A program made the translations under genes and the position numbers. Shown here one piece after another: positions 1 through 7,618 of a stretch of 64,000 nucleotides of DNA. The notes under the pieces are model-generated. The model was not told where the DNA came from. It worked only from the letters and a program-made list of their open reading frames with translations, and made no database searches. The DNA is taken from assembly GCF_022810305.1 (NCBI RefSeq), contig NZ_JALGQH010000029.1, forward strand, positions 1-64,000. The letters are read 5' to 3'. The number at the start of each line of letters is the position of its first letter. Position 1 is the first letter of the stretch. This DNA is from Rhodococcus sp. ARC_M6 (lineage in GTDB: Bacteria > Actinomycetota > Actinomycetes > Mycobacteriales > Mycobacteriaceae).

Positions 1-30
1 CCGGCTTGTACCGCGTGGGAGGATAGAGCC

Positions 31-83
31 ATCGAGATCGGGACTTCGATGTGAAACCCGGATCGATTTTGTTGGGAGTTTGT
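31..83 (+). promoter_or_regulatory. Conserved 5' leader of csp copy 1
   Basis: The stretch before this csp gene nearly repeats the leader of the second csp gene at 26496-26549. Both carry GATCGGGACTTCGATGTGAA, then AAACCCGGATCG and a GGGAGT ribosome binding site. Conservation of non-coding sequence at this level suggests a structured leader like those that control other cold-shock mRNAs. The in-frame GTG at 51 is unlikely to be the start, because the equivalent GTG in copy 2 is not in frame with its ATG. Confidence 0.6.
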
Positions 84-287
84 ATGGCGCAGGGCATCGT
101 GAAGTGGTTCAACGGCGAAAAGGGCTTTGGTTTCATCGCTCCGGACGACGGAACACCGGATCTGTTCGTTCACTTCTCTGAGATCTCGGGCAGCGGCTAC
201 AAGTCGTTGGAGGAGAACCAGCGGGTGGAGTTCGAGGTTGGTCAGGGCCAGAAGGGTCCTCAGGCCACCGATGTGCGCACTGTCTAG
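84..287 (+). CDS. cspA: Cold-shock protein, CspA family (copy 1)
   Basis: This is a 67-residue single cold-shock domain protein that would bind single-stranded RNA or DNA and act as an RNA chaperone. The RNA-binding motifs are plain: KGFGFI near residues 14-19 and LFVHFS near 28-33. The length is that of a complete Csp. The ATG at 84 is chosen because the [18 protein letters not shown] start matches the second copy exactly and lies just after a GGGAGT site. The gene stands alone, with a strong terminator right after the stop. Copy 2 at 26550 differs at only a few residues, for example LFVHFS versus VFVHYS. Confidence 0.95.
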   Translation: MAQGIVKWFNGEKGFGFIAPDDGTPDLFVHFSEISGSGYKSLEENQRVEFEVGQGQKGPQATDVRTV

Positions 288-301
288 TCACAGACCATAA
301 G

Positions 302-337
302 AAGAGGGTCGCCCCCGCAAGGGTGCGGCCCTTTTCT
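302..337 (+). terminator. Rho-independent terminator of csp copy 1
   Basis: A GC-rich hairpin (AGGGTCGC pairing with GCGGCCCT, GCAA in the loop region) ends in TTTTC, just after the csp stop. The same hairpin follows csp copy 2. The sequence from about 338 to 606 shows no convincing gene. Confidence 0.8.
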
Positions 338-606
338 ATCTCAAAGGCTGCCCCTTCGATGTTATCGGGTTGACCGACCGTCTGTGTGAGCCGACAGTTG
401 CTGTTATCGCATTATTCCGGCGAATATGCCCTCATAACAGCAGCCGGTAAAGCCGTGGCTGATCCATGTCCAGAAGGTATCCAAGCCGAGAGGAAAAATC
501 CCCTGGGATAAAATCAATTTCCGTTCTCCGTCGAGCAGCAGCGACGGACCACCTACACCCCAGCCATGCGATGCTGCATCGGCCACGTCGAACAGATAGG
601 TCGGCC

Positions 607-1017
607 ATGCCCCTGACAGTGAAGTACTCCGAAAAATACAACGACGCGCTGATCGCGCTGGCAACGGTGACCCACCGCCCGGCCAATATCGTCAACATCG
701 CCGACGACTACGCCATCCGTGTCGACCTCGAATACAACCGCTACGCTATCGCGACCAACACGCTTCGAGGCTTGTCCGACGACCCCGATGCCAACGGCAC
801 GTGGTTGGTTCGCTTCTTTCAATCCAGTACCGATGTCGAACAGGATCAACTCCTGGCCGAGGCCACACATCAATGGCTCATCGATGCTTTCGATTGCGCT
901 CTCGAGCGCCTCGAAGCCAAAGGCAACACGATTGTCGCCGACGCTGACTTCGGCGATATCAGCCGCTCGGACACGTCACCCCCAGCTGATGTCAGCGGCC
1001 TAGGCAATCAGGGCTGA
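607..1017 (+). CDS. Hypothetical protein, 136 aa
   Basis: I do not recognise this protein. From the ATG at 607 it begins MPLTVKYSEKYNDALIALAT and is a soluble, acidic protein with no signal peptide or membrane segment. An AGG-containing purine stretch precedes this ATG. The frame runs open further upstream to 466, but that part reads as arginine-rich noise and is left out. It ends inside the 3' end of the convergent MerR gene, overlapping it by 10 bases. Codon usage from 607 on looks normal for the window. Confidence 0.6.
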   Translation: MPLTVKYSEKYNDALIALATVTHRPANIVNIADDYAIRVDLEYNRYAIATNTLRGLSDDPDANGTWLVRFFQSSTDVEQDQLLAEATHQWLIDAFDCALERLEAKGNTIVADADFGDISRSDTSPPADVSGLGNQG

Positions 1018-1316
1018 ACGTCGACCGATTCGCTCAACTGAGCAATCCGCGCGGCCAAGGCTCCGTTTTCGGCCTCGAGCGAGAGAATCAACTTGACCCC
1101 CACCAAGTTGACCCCGTCGTCGATCAATTCGGTAATACGCCCCAGCGTAACCAGATCCGCTTCGCTGTAGCGGCGCGTTCCACCATCGGTGCGCCTCGGC
1201 GTCAACAGTCCTCGTCGCTCGTAAAGCCTCAACGTCTGCGGCCCGACTCCCGAGAGTTCCGACATCACCGAAATCCCGTACACACCGCGCAGTGAGCGCG
1301 GTTGAGGTTCCAACAT
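1008..1316 (-). CDS. MerR-family regulator, HspR-like
   Basis: This 102-residue protein has a MerR helix-turn-helix near residues 12-34 (SELSGVGPQTLRLYERRGLL) and a wing with GGTRRYS near 45-51. A short coiled segment follows (VKLILSLEAENGALAARIAQL). The GVYGISVMSELSGVGPQTLR stretch closely resembles HspR, the actinobacterial heat-shock repressor. It lacks a long effector domain, as HspR does. The ATG at 1316 is preferred over the upstream in-frame starts because the family begins just before this motif. It is divergent from the Dps block, and AAATCTAT palindromes lie in its promoter, so autoregulation is likely. It is not next to dnaK, so it is probably an HspR paralogue rather than HspR itself. 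Confidence 0.75.
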   Translation of the reverse strand: MLEPQPRSLRGVYGISVMSELSGVGPQTLRLYERRGLLTPRRTDGGTRRYSEADLVTLGRITELIDDGVNLVGVKLILSLEAENGALAARIAQLSESVDVQP

Positions 1317-1374
1317 TGCAGTGAACCTCCCAGTCGTAATCGGCGACCACGCAACCTTAGCACCCATCTGCACT

Positions 1375-1400
1375 AAATCTATTACCTGCGACATAGATTT
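1375..1400. promoter_or_regulatory. Candidate operator, AAATCTAT-N10-ATAGATTT
   Basis: A perfect 8-bp inverted repeat with a 10-base spacer lies in the divergent region upstream of the MerR gene. A third copy of the half-site, ATAGATTT, occurs at 1546-1553 on the side facing the small ORF and dps. These are plausible binding sites for the MerR protein. The assignment is inference from position and symmetry. Confidence 0.45.
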
Positions 1401-1611
1401 TTTTCGATCGAGCGGGAAAATCTTCCTCCAAATTCGAATAAAGCTCAGCATTTATGCTGGTCAAAGCCCGAAATGCGCCGTGTAATCCAAGTTTTCGCAC
1501 CAGTTTTCACTCGTCCGGTGTTGCCAATTATCTGCATCGTCTGATATAGATTTAAGGCGCTTGAAAATGCACATACGTAAGCCACTACACCCTTTTGAAC
1601 TCGGGAGCATG

Positions 1612-1755
1612 ATGACGACGATCGACATCCCGCCCGCTCAGAGCGGCGAGATCACCTCCGCCAGTTCCACCTTGAACACTGCTGAACTCAAGCTGAGAAT
1701 CGCCTTGATGTTCGGGGACCCGGTAACGGACGAGTTGGCCGCAAGCATCGGCTGA
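1612..1755 (+). CDS. Small hypothetical protein upstream of dps
   Basis: A short ORF of about 47 residues begins MTTIDIPPAQSGEITSASST and ends near FGDPVTDELAASIG. A GGGAG motif sits just before the paired ATG codons at 1609 and 1612. It has no recognisable domain, is soluble and slightly acidic. It lies in the gap between the MerR regulator and dps, in the same direction as dps. It may be a real conserved small protein or only a chance ORF. Confidence 0.4.
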   Translation: MTTIDIPPAQSGEITSASSTLNTAELKLRIALMFGDPVTDELAASIG

Positions 1756-1843
1756 ATCGACGGAAACGATCTTTGGTGACGATGCCGCAACTATCCGCGC
1801 CCACCCGCGCGAACGGTTCGCCATCCCGACGAGAGGAAGACAT

Positions 1844-2389
1844 ATGTCCGAATTCACGGTACCTGGACTGAAGACTGACGACGGCGCGAACGTTGCCGCA
1901 GTTCTGCAGGAACGTCTGAGCGCGTACAACGATCTTCACCTGACTCTCAAGCACATTCACTGGAATGTCGTGGGCCCGAACTTCATCGGCGTACACGAGA
2001 TGATCGATCCTCACGTTGATGTGGTCCGCGGATACGCCGACGACGTCGCCGAAAGGATTGCAGCACTGGGCAACTCCCCGAAGGGCACCGTCGGCGCCAT
2101 CGAATCCGACCGCACCTGGGACGATTATTCCGTCGGCCGCGATGACGCACGGGCGCATCTGGCCGCATTGGATCTCGTCTACACCGGTCTCATCACCGAT
2201 ACCCGTGCAGCGATAGATTCCGTCGGGAAAATCGATCCGATCACCGAAGACATGCTGATCAGCCAAAGCGCTCAACTGGAAAAGTTTCAGTGGTTCATCC
2301 GAGCCCATCTGGAGAATTCCGTTGGAAGCCTTGTGCACGAAGGCAGTTCGACGGAACTCGGCGCAGCCGACAAAGCCCGCCAAAACTGA
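1844..2389 (+). CDS. dps: Dps-family ferritin (DNA protection in starved cells)
   Basis: The 181-residue product is a Dps protein, a dodecameric mini-ferritin that oxidises and stores iron and protects DNA. The intersubunit ferroxidase ligands are visible at His39 (HIHWNVVGPNF), His51, Asp66 and Glu70, the same positions as in the mycobacterial protein as I remember it. The length fits, including a C-terminal tail after the four-helix bundle. GAGGAAG just upstream supports the ATG at 1844. It opens a run of stress genes (GlsB, CsbD, DUF6131, DoxX) in the same direction. Confidence 0.93.
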   Translation: MSEFTVPGLKTDDGANVAAVLQERLSAYNDLHLTLKHIHWNVVGPNFIGVHEMIDPHVDVVRGYADDVAERIAALGNSPKGTVGAIESDRTWDDYSVGRDDARAHLAALDLVYTGLITDTRAAIDSVGKIDPITEDMLISQSAQLEKFQWFIRAHLENSVGSLVHEGSSTELGAADKARQN

Positions 2390-2465
2390 CTCCGTCGTTG
2401 TGCCGGTGCGGCCGGATACCGCCGCCCACACCCCATCGTCGATATGTGAGGAAACTTCAGGAATC

Positions 2466-2570
2466 ATGACGCGCCGCGAATATCGAATCTTCCAACTGCA
2501 GCAAGGGTTGCTGGCTGGTTCGATCATCATGGGAACATTGCTCGGCGCCGCGACTCTCGCGTCCATCTAA
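2466..2570 (+). CDS. Possible small membrane protein, 34 aa
   Basis: A short ORF (MTRREYRIFQLQQGLLAGSI and on) has a basic N-terminus followed by one hydrophobic segment, LLAGSIIMGTLLGAATLASI. That is the shape of a single-pass small membrane protein. It sits between dps and the GlsB gene in the same direction. No ribosome binding site stands out, so the call rests mainly on composition and position. Confidence 0.35.
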   Translation: MTRREYRIFQLQQGLLAGSIIMGTLLGAATLASI

Positions 2571-2778
2571 TAGTCGATGTGCAACCGTTTAGCGCAGCAG
2601 TGACTCGACGGGCACAGTTTCCTGTATCGCAACACGCCTCCGAGATCCTCCGAGGTGCTGCTATCGATAGCGATCCGCAACCTGACGAAGTCGACGATCG
2701 ACTCGACTTGCATCCCAGAATGACTCGCGCCCAAGGGGTTCGGGCTCATGCACTATTTACATCTAAGGAGACACACTC

Positions 2779-3042
2779 GTGCTCGGACTAGGCATCATCG
2801 GATGGATCATCATCGGCGGACTCGCCGGCTGGATCGGCAGCAAGATCATGAAAACCGATGCCTCCATGGGCATCGTGCTGAACATCGTCGTCGGCATTAT
2901 CGGCGGCCTGATCGGCGGATTCCTGCTCAAACTGTTCGGTGTCGACGTCAACGGCGGCGGCCTGATCTTCAGTTTCCTCACCTGCATACTCGGTGCGGTG
3001 ATCTTGCTCTTCCTCGTCAAAGCCGCCACCGGCCGACGCTGA
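2779..3042 (+). CDS. GlsB/YeaQ/YmgE-family stress membrane protein
   Basis: This 87-residue protein is made of three hydrophobic glycine-rich helices (IIGWIIIGGLAGWIGSKIMK, then IVLNIVVGIIGGLIGGFLL, then LIFSFLTCILGAVILLFLV). That is the transglycosylase-associated/YeaQ family, small inner-membrane proteins linked to envelope stress in other bacteria. The GTG start at 2779 follows AAGGAG at an ideal distance. It lies between dps and csbD, fitting a general stress block. Confidence 0.88.
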   Translation: MLGLGIIGWIIIGGLAGWIGSKIMKTDASMGIVLNIVVGIIGGLIGGFLLKLFGVDVNGGGLIFSFLTCILGAVILLFLVKAATGRR

Positions 3043-3161
3043 CACGTACCGCTGGAGAAGAGCGCCCACGGCGCATCGATAGCGGAGTGAGCGGTGGATC
3101 GATCACCAACCGATCCACGAACAAAATAGATCGACACCCTCCCGAAAGGATCACGATCACC

Positions 3162-3359
3162 ATGGCCGATTTCATCGACAAGGCAAAGCACAAGGGCGAA
3201 GAACTTCTCGGCGAAGCAAAAGAGAAGATCGGCCACAAGACCGACAACGACGACCTCGCCGCCGAAGGCGCCAAGGATCAGGTCTCGGGTAAGACCAAGC
3301 AGGTCGGCGACGATATCTCCGACGCCGCAAGCGATATCAAGGACAAGTTCACCAACTAG
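3162..3359 (+). CDS. CsbD-family stress protein
   Basis: A 65-residue, highly charged protein with the CsbD pattern: MADFIDKAKHKGEELLGEAK, then repeated KEKIG/KDQVSGKTKQ-type segments and a C-terminal SDIKDKF. CsbD proteins are induced by the general stress response in other bacteria, but their molecular role is unknown. GAAAGGA precedes the ATG. A strong hairpin follows the stop. Confidence 0.88.
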   Translation: MADFIDKAKHKGEELLGEAKEKIGHKTDNDDLAAEGAKDQVSGKTKQVGDDISDAASDIKDKFTN

Positions 3360-3393
3360 GTAGCGTTCTGCGACGAGAACGAGCAGCAGTACC

Positions 3394-3432
3394 CACCTGT
3401 CCCCGTAGTCAAGAGAATTACGGGGACAGGTG
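3394..3432 (+). terminator. Hairpin after csbD
   Basis: Perfect 14-bp arms (CACCTGTCCCCGTA and its complement) enclose an 11-base loop between csbD and the DUF6131 gene. There is no clear T-run, so it could end transcription poorly or act as an mRNA 3' stabiliser. Confidence 0.55.
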
Positions 3433-3533
3433 CCTGCGCCGCATACTCGTATCGTGTTCTGCGACGTGAAAATTTCGTATCGGTAGTCACCGGTATGTAC
3501 ATCGGGAAACCGTATGAGAGAAAAGGGTTCACC

Positions 3534-3689
3534 GTGATCGTTCTGGGCATCATATTGGCGTTGGTCGGCTACTTCACTTCGATCAGCATTCTGACGACGA
3601 TCGGAATCATCTTGGTTGTTGCAGGTGCAGTCTTGACGCTTCTCGGTACTACCGGTCGCGCAGTGGGTGGCCGCAAAGTCTGGTATTGA
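3534..3689 (+). CDS. DUF6131-type small membrane protein
   Basis: A 51-residue protein with two hydrophobic helices and a GRAVGGRKVWY tail, like the small actinobacterial proteins annotated DUF6131 (start IVLGIIL, end GRxVGGRxxWY). The GTG at 3534 is preferred to the ATG at 3495 because the family starts at this hydrophobic segment and GAGAAAAGGG lies just upstream. Function is unknown. The gap to the next gene (3690-3938) shows nothing clear. Confidence 0.7.
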   Translation: MIVLGIILALVGYFTSISILTTIGIILVVAGAVLTLLGTTGRAVGGRKVWY

Positions 3690-3938
3690 TCCACCGTATA
3701 GACCCTGCATCGCCACATATTTTTCATGGGCAATGCACATGCAATAGCTCCCGCCGCTCTGTTTCGGTCATCGACGCAGATTTTCGGCACATCTGGAAAA
3801 CTCCGGTGAACCCTGTACGAAAAGAAGTTCGACAGGAACTCGGCACACCCGAGAAGACCCATCAATGCTGAGCACACCGTTTTGCGGGATCGGTCGGCTA
3901 CCGACGAATGACAGATCAACATCGGAAGGATTGAAAAT

Positions 3939-4937
3939 ATGCTGGTACGTCGAATTGCTCGTCCTTTGCTCTCCACGATCTTCATCGCCGGGGGAATCGA
4001 TGCCCTGCGCAATCCTGCTCAGCGAGCAGCCAATGCAGCGCCACTCATCGACAAATCCGTCGACATGCTGCCCGGAGCAGTCACACAGAAGGTGCCTGCG
4101 GATCCGGAAACTCTCGTCAAGATCAACGCGGTCGTCCAGATAGGTGGCGGCGCGCTGCTGGCCAGCGGTAAGGCGCCGCGACTCGCCTCGTTGGTACTCG
4201 CCGGCAGCCTGGTGCCGACCACGCTCGCCAACCATGACTTCTGGAACGAGACGGATCTTTCGTTGCGTGCGACGCAGCGCAGCAACTTCATCAAGAATGT
4301 CAGCTTGCTGGGCGGATTGATGATCGCTTCCGTCGACACGGAGGGAAAACCGTCGCTCGGCTGGCGTGGGCGTCGCGCTGCCAAGAAGGCGCAAGCTTCG
4401 ATCTCGGCCGCACTTCCGTTGGTCGCCGCGCATACCGATCACACGGGCGATCGCGTCGAACATGCCTTAGCGGTGGTGTCGGGGCGGGGGTCCGACCTCG
4501 CCGAAACAGCGAAAGCACACGGCACGGATTTGCTGGAACTAGCCAAAGAACGTGGTTCCGGGTTCGCGGAGATCGCGAGCACACGTGCTGCCGAACTCGG
4601 CGACGTTGTCAAAGAGCGTGGCCCGGACATCCTCGAGGTCGCGCAGAAGCGTGGTTCCGAACTGGCCGAGACTGCACGTGAGCGGAGCGCCGAACTGGCC
4701 CAGCTGGCGAGTAAGCGCGGCACTGAATTCGCCGAACTGGCAAGTAAGCGCGGCACTGAATTCGCCGAACTGGCGAGTAAGCGCGGCACTGAATTCGCCG
4801 AACTAGCGCTAGAGAAGAAGAACGAGTGGGCCGAGACCGCATCCGAGCAGGCCGAGGTGCTGAGAAAGCGGGCTCGTCAGCGCGCCGAAGCAGCCCTTGA
4901 AGATGCTGGCGACAAGAGGGACGACTTGACGCGCTGA
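3939..4937 (+). CDS. DoxX-like membrane protein with 11-residue repeat tail
   Basis: The 332-residue product has two parts. Residues 1 to about 135 form a DoxX-like membrane domain (RRIARPLLSTIFIAGGIDAL, then VVQIGGGALLASGKAPRLASL). From about residue 165 to 300 it is a charged, alanine/glutamate-rich helix built of 11-residue units such as LASKRGTEFAE, LAKERGSGFAE and VVKERGPDILE. This pattern resembles amphipathic-helix repeats of LEA and apolipoprotein-like proteins, which lie on membranes or form coiled coils. Three units are almost identical in DNA, showing recent expansion. It closes the stress block. The join of DoxX to this tail is unusual; a role in stress protection of the membrane is inference. 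Confidence 0.8.
   Translation: MLVRRIARPLLSTIFIAGGIDALRNPAQRAANAAPLIDKSVDMLPGAVTQKVPADPETLVKINAVVQIGGGALLASGKAPRLASLVLAGSLVPTTLANHDFWNETDLSLRATQRSNFIKNVSLLGGLMIASVDTEGKPSLGWRGRRAAKKAQASISAALPLVAAHTDHTGDRVEHALAVVSGRGSDLAETAKAHGTDLLELAKERGSGFAEIASTRAAELGDVVKERGPDILEVAQKRGSELAETARERSAELAQLASKRGTEFAELASKRGTEFAELASKRGTEFAELALEKKNEWAETASEQAEVLRKRARQRAEAALEDAGDKRDDLTR
4704..4802 (+). repeat. Three tandem 33-bp coding repeats
   Basis: Units 4704-4736, 4737-4769 and 4770-4802 each encode LASKRGTEFAE and differ at one base (CTGGCGAG versus CTGGCAAG). The near identity points to slippage or unequal crossing-over within the tail of the DoxX-like gene, so copy number probably varies between strains. Confidence 0.92.
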
Positions 4938-5047
4938 TTAGTCGAAAGGCTAGGCCACTGCAGCAGATGGTATGGGCTTGATGGTTGATCAGCCCGTAGC
5001 TCTCGGCATTACCCGGTTGCTCGTCCGTTCCTTGTGTCGGCTACTTT

Positions 5048-6079
5048 TTGTGGCCAAGCGCACCTGCCTGGGGTGTGGACTGCACCTCCGAAGGGAGCAC
5101 CATCAGCGCCGTCGAACGACCTAACCCGCGCACGCAACGCTCCCGGGCCGCCGCCGACACGATCATCAACACGATCGTAGTCGGCGCGTCTCCATACGGG
5201 GTGGCGATCACCCCCGACGGCACCGGTGTCTACGTCACCAACTACTACGGCAATTCGGTGTCGGTGATCGAGACCCCAACGGGCACCGTCACCACCACCA
5301 TCGGAGTCGGCGCGAATCCTGTCGGGGCTGCCATCGCCCCCGACGGCACCCGCGCCTACGTCACCAACCAGTACGGAAACTCGGTGTCGGTGATCGAGAC
5401 CGCCACGGGCACCGTCACCACCACCATCGCGGTCGGAGCGCAACCGTGGGGGGTGGCGATCACCCCCGACGGCACCCACGCCTACGTCACCAACGAGTTC
5501 AGCAATTCGGTGTCGGTGATCGAGACCGCCACGGGCACCGTCACCACCACCATCGCGGTCGGAGCGCAACCGTGGGGGGTGGCGATCACCCCCGACGGCA
5601 CCCACGCCTACATCACCAACAAGGGCAGCAATTCGGTGTCGGCGATCGACACGACCACCCATGACGTCACCGCCATTGTGGTCGGAGCGCAACCATGGGG
5701 TGTGGCGATCACCCCCGACGGCACCCACGCCTACATCACCAACAAGGGCGGCATCTCGGTGATCGACACCGCCACTATCACCCTCACCACCACGCCCCTC
5801 GGAGTAGGCGCATCTCCGGTCGGGGTAGCGATCACCCCCGACGGCACCCGCGCCTACGTCACCAACTACTACGGCAACTCGGTGACGGTGATCGACACCG
5901 CCACTGGCACCGTCTCCACCACACCCATCGCCGGCGGAAGTTTTCCGGTCGGGGTGGCAATCACCCCGGACGGCACCCGCGCCTACGTCGCCAACTGGGG
6001 AAGTAATTCGGTGTCGGTGATCGCGATCGACCAGAGCGCCACTCTCACCGGACACGGGAGCACAACAGCTGCGCCGTGA
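5048..6079 (+). CDS. YVTN-type seven-bladed beta-propeller protein
   Basis: The protein holds seven repeats of about 42 residues with the signature GVAITPDGTHAYVTN...NSVSVIDT, so it should fold as a complete seven-bladed propeller. The repeats are also very similar in DNA, so they spread recently. Such proteins are normally exported, but no signal peptide is visible. The frame opens at a TTG at 5048, with a GTG at 5075 as alternative, and neither has a good ribosome binding site. The gene may have lost its original N-terminus, or begin in another frame upstream. Function is unknown; an extracellular binding or scaffold role is usual for the family. Confidence 0.7.
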   Translation: MWPSAPAWGVDCTSEGSTISAVERPNPRTQRSRAAADTIINTIVVGASPYGVAITPDGTGVYVTNYYGNSVSVIETPTGTVTTTIGVGANPVGAAIAPDGTRAYVTNQYGNSVSVIETATGTVTTTIAVGAQPWGVAITPDGTHAYVTNEFSNSVSVIETATGTVTTTIAVGAQPWGVAITPDGTHAYITNKGSNSVSAIDTTTHDVTAIVVGAQPWGVAITPDGTHAYITNKGGISVIDTATITLTTTPLGVGASPVGVAITPDGTRAYVTNYYGNSVTVIDTATGTVSTTPIAGGSFPVGVAITPDGTRAYVANWGSNSVSVIAIDQSATLTGHGSTTAAP

Positions 6080-6240
6080 TGCTCGCCCGTCAACGCGAAC
6101 ACCATGGCCGACAGCGCAATCGGGGAATCGAACACCGAACCTGCGCACACGAAACCAGAATCAATACGGCCCGGCCGGCACTACCAGATCGGCCGAATCC
6201 CGGACCCAGCTAGTAAATTCGTGGATGGTTCACCGGGCAT

Positions 6241-6672
6241 GTGACGAGAGCGTTGCTGTCGAGAATCGACGCGGAACCAGCTCAGCCTGTCACGGTAAAC
6301 GCGACAGATTTGGCAAACGCGATCAAGGCCAAAGTTCCTGAAGTCGTAACTGTCATTACCTGCACCGAGTCGAACGACCCTGACAATCTGATCGGCCGAC
6401 CCAACGGGTACACGAGCGCGGCGCTACTGCAAGATGCCCGGGCGCAGTCAACCGACCTGAGTAACGACTCTGGTGTGGTCATTGAGGTCTTCGCGACGCC
6501 GGAAGCGGCGCAGAAACGGTCCGACTACATTCTGTCGATCCTGACTGCATCGCCAATATTGGGCAGTGAGTGGAATCACGTCAGCGAAGCCTCGCTGATG
6601 CGGGTGAGCGGAAAGCTGCCGCCGAGCGCGAACGACGAGTTCGCGGTGGCTTGGAACAACGGCCGACCCTGA
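6241..6672 (+). CDS. Hypothetical protein, probably lacking its export signal
   Basis: A 143-residue protein starting at GTG 6241. The core (DLANAIKAKVPEVVTVITCT, then GRPNGYTSAALLQDAR, then a C-terminal alpha/beta stretch) recalls small Rhodococcus lipoproteins that normally follow a signal and lipobox. Here an in-frame stop lies 15 codons before the GTG and no signal peptide exists. It may be a cut-down copy of an exported protein. It sits in the worn-looking 5-7.6 kb stretch. Confidence 0.5.
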   Translation: MTRALLSRIDAEPAQPVTVNATDLANAIKAKVPEVVTVITCTESNDPDNLIGRPNGYTSAALLQDARAQSTDLSNDSGVVIEVFATPEAAQKRSDYILSILTASPILGSEWNHVSEASLMRVSGKLPPSANDEFAVAWNNGRP

Positions 6673-6719
6673 ACGACGAAAGCACGCCGCTCGATCAGCG
6701 ACGATCCGAATAGTCAATC

Positions 6720-6750
6720 GAAACCCTCAACCTGGCTGGTTGGGGGCTTC
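6720..6750 (+). terminator. Possible terminator hairpin
   Basis: GAAACCCTCAACC pairs with GGTTGGGGGCTTC with two mismatches, around TGGCT, 48 bases after the previous stop. It has no clear T-run. The rest of 6673-6895 shows nothing. Confidence 0.4.
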
Positions 6751-6895
6751 GTCACATCCGCTGCGTCTGTGGCATCGCGCCAAACACACTGCGGTGTCAG
6801 CCATCCGACGAACGGTATCGGTTGGATTCGCGAGAGACGAGTGAATTTCCCAGGTACAGCTGATGCGTCTGCCCTTCAACCGTCAGGGAATTCGG

Positions 6896-7556
6896 TCAGT
6901 TCCAGAAGTTGTCTTCGCCGCGGCCCGCGAGATCACCATGCACGATCGGATATTGGGGGTTCTCGCGAACAGCGAGGTCGAAGGCATCGGTCGCGGTCAT
7001 GTCGTCGAGGGCCATGTGTATGAGTCGCCATGCCAGAGCATTTGCTGCGGGGTGGTCTGAGTCGTCGAGCCAGCCGAGTTGCAGGGACTCTTTGTCGTCG
7101 GTCCATAGGACACCCAAATTCGGGATGCGCTGCCAACGACCGGAGCCTTCAGGTCTGCCACCGAAACGCCGGCCGACTGTCACATCCTTCAGGGGGTAGT
7201 CGGTCAAGAACTTGTTGCTCCCCGGCCGCCGCTTCGCCGAGGTTTCGGGCGCGGCCGCAGCTCTGGCTGAACGCTCTACGCCCTGGCGTCCGATCACTTC
7301 ATGTTCGGTCCGGGCCTCGATGCCCAGCTCCGACGTCAGCAGGTCGCGCAAGATCGTCGCACTAGCCATGAGCAGCTCAACGCCTTCCGTCGGGCAGTCC
7401 TTCCAGTAGAGGTCAATGGCGACGGAATATCCGTCGCACTCGGATGCGTGGCGGTCGATGGTGTAACAATCGGGGTGTCGTCAGCCATCCGATTGACGAC
7501 GGACTGCACTGCACCAGGTCGATCCCGTCGGGAAGGTAGACGCGGGTATCAGTCAT
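6896..7556 (-). pseudogene. Hypothetical gene broken by one frameshift
   Basis: Two reading frames on the minus strand join into one sensible protein. The first runs from the ATG at 7556 (MTDTRVYLPDGIDLVQ...SSIGWLTTP). The second continues DCYTIDRHASECDGYS, VAIDLYWKDCPTEGVELLM and on to the end ...RGEDNFWN. The frame changes at a run of four C on the minus strand (7472-7475); one base fewer restores a single ORF. The 157-codon frame starting at 7369 is therefore only the C-terminal part. I do not recognise the family. The start overlaps a short open frame following the sigma gene. The break may be real decay or a sequencing error. Confidence 0.6.
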
Positions 7557-7618
7557 GTCGTGGAATCCCGTCGAGTGCTTCGCCGTACCCGCGACGCTTC
7601 AAGCTTTTGACCAGTCCA

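Noticed and set aside
4704-4802. CRISPR-like regular repeats
   Set aside because: Units are adjacent without spacers and encode an in-frame protein repeat.
5160-5990. CRISPR or satellite-like repeats
   Set aside because: They are in-frame blades of a beta-propeller, not spaced direct repeats.
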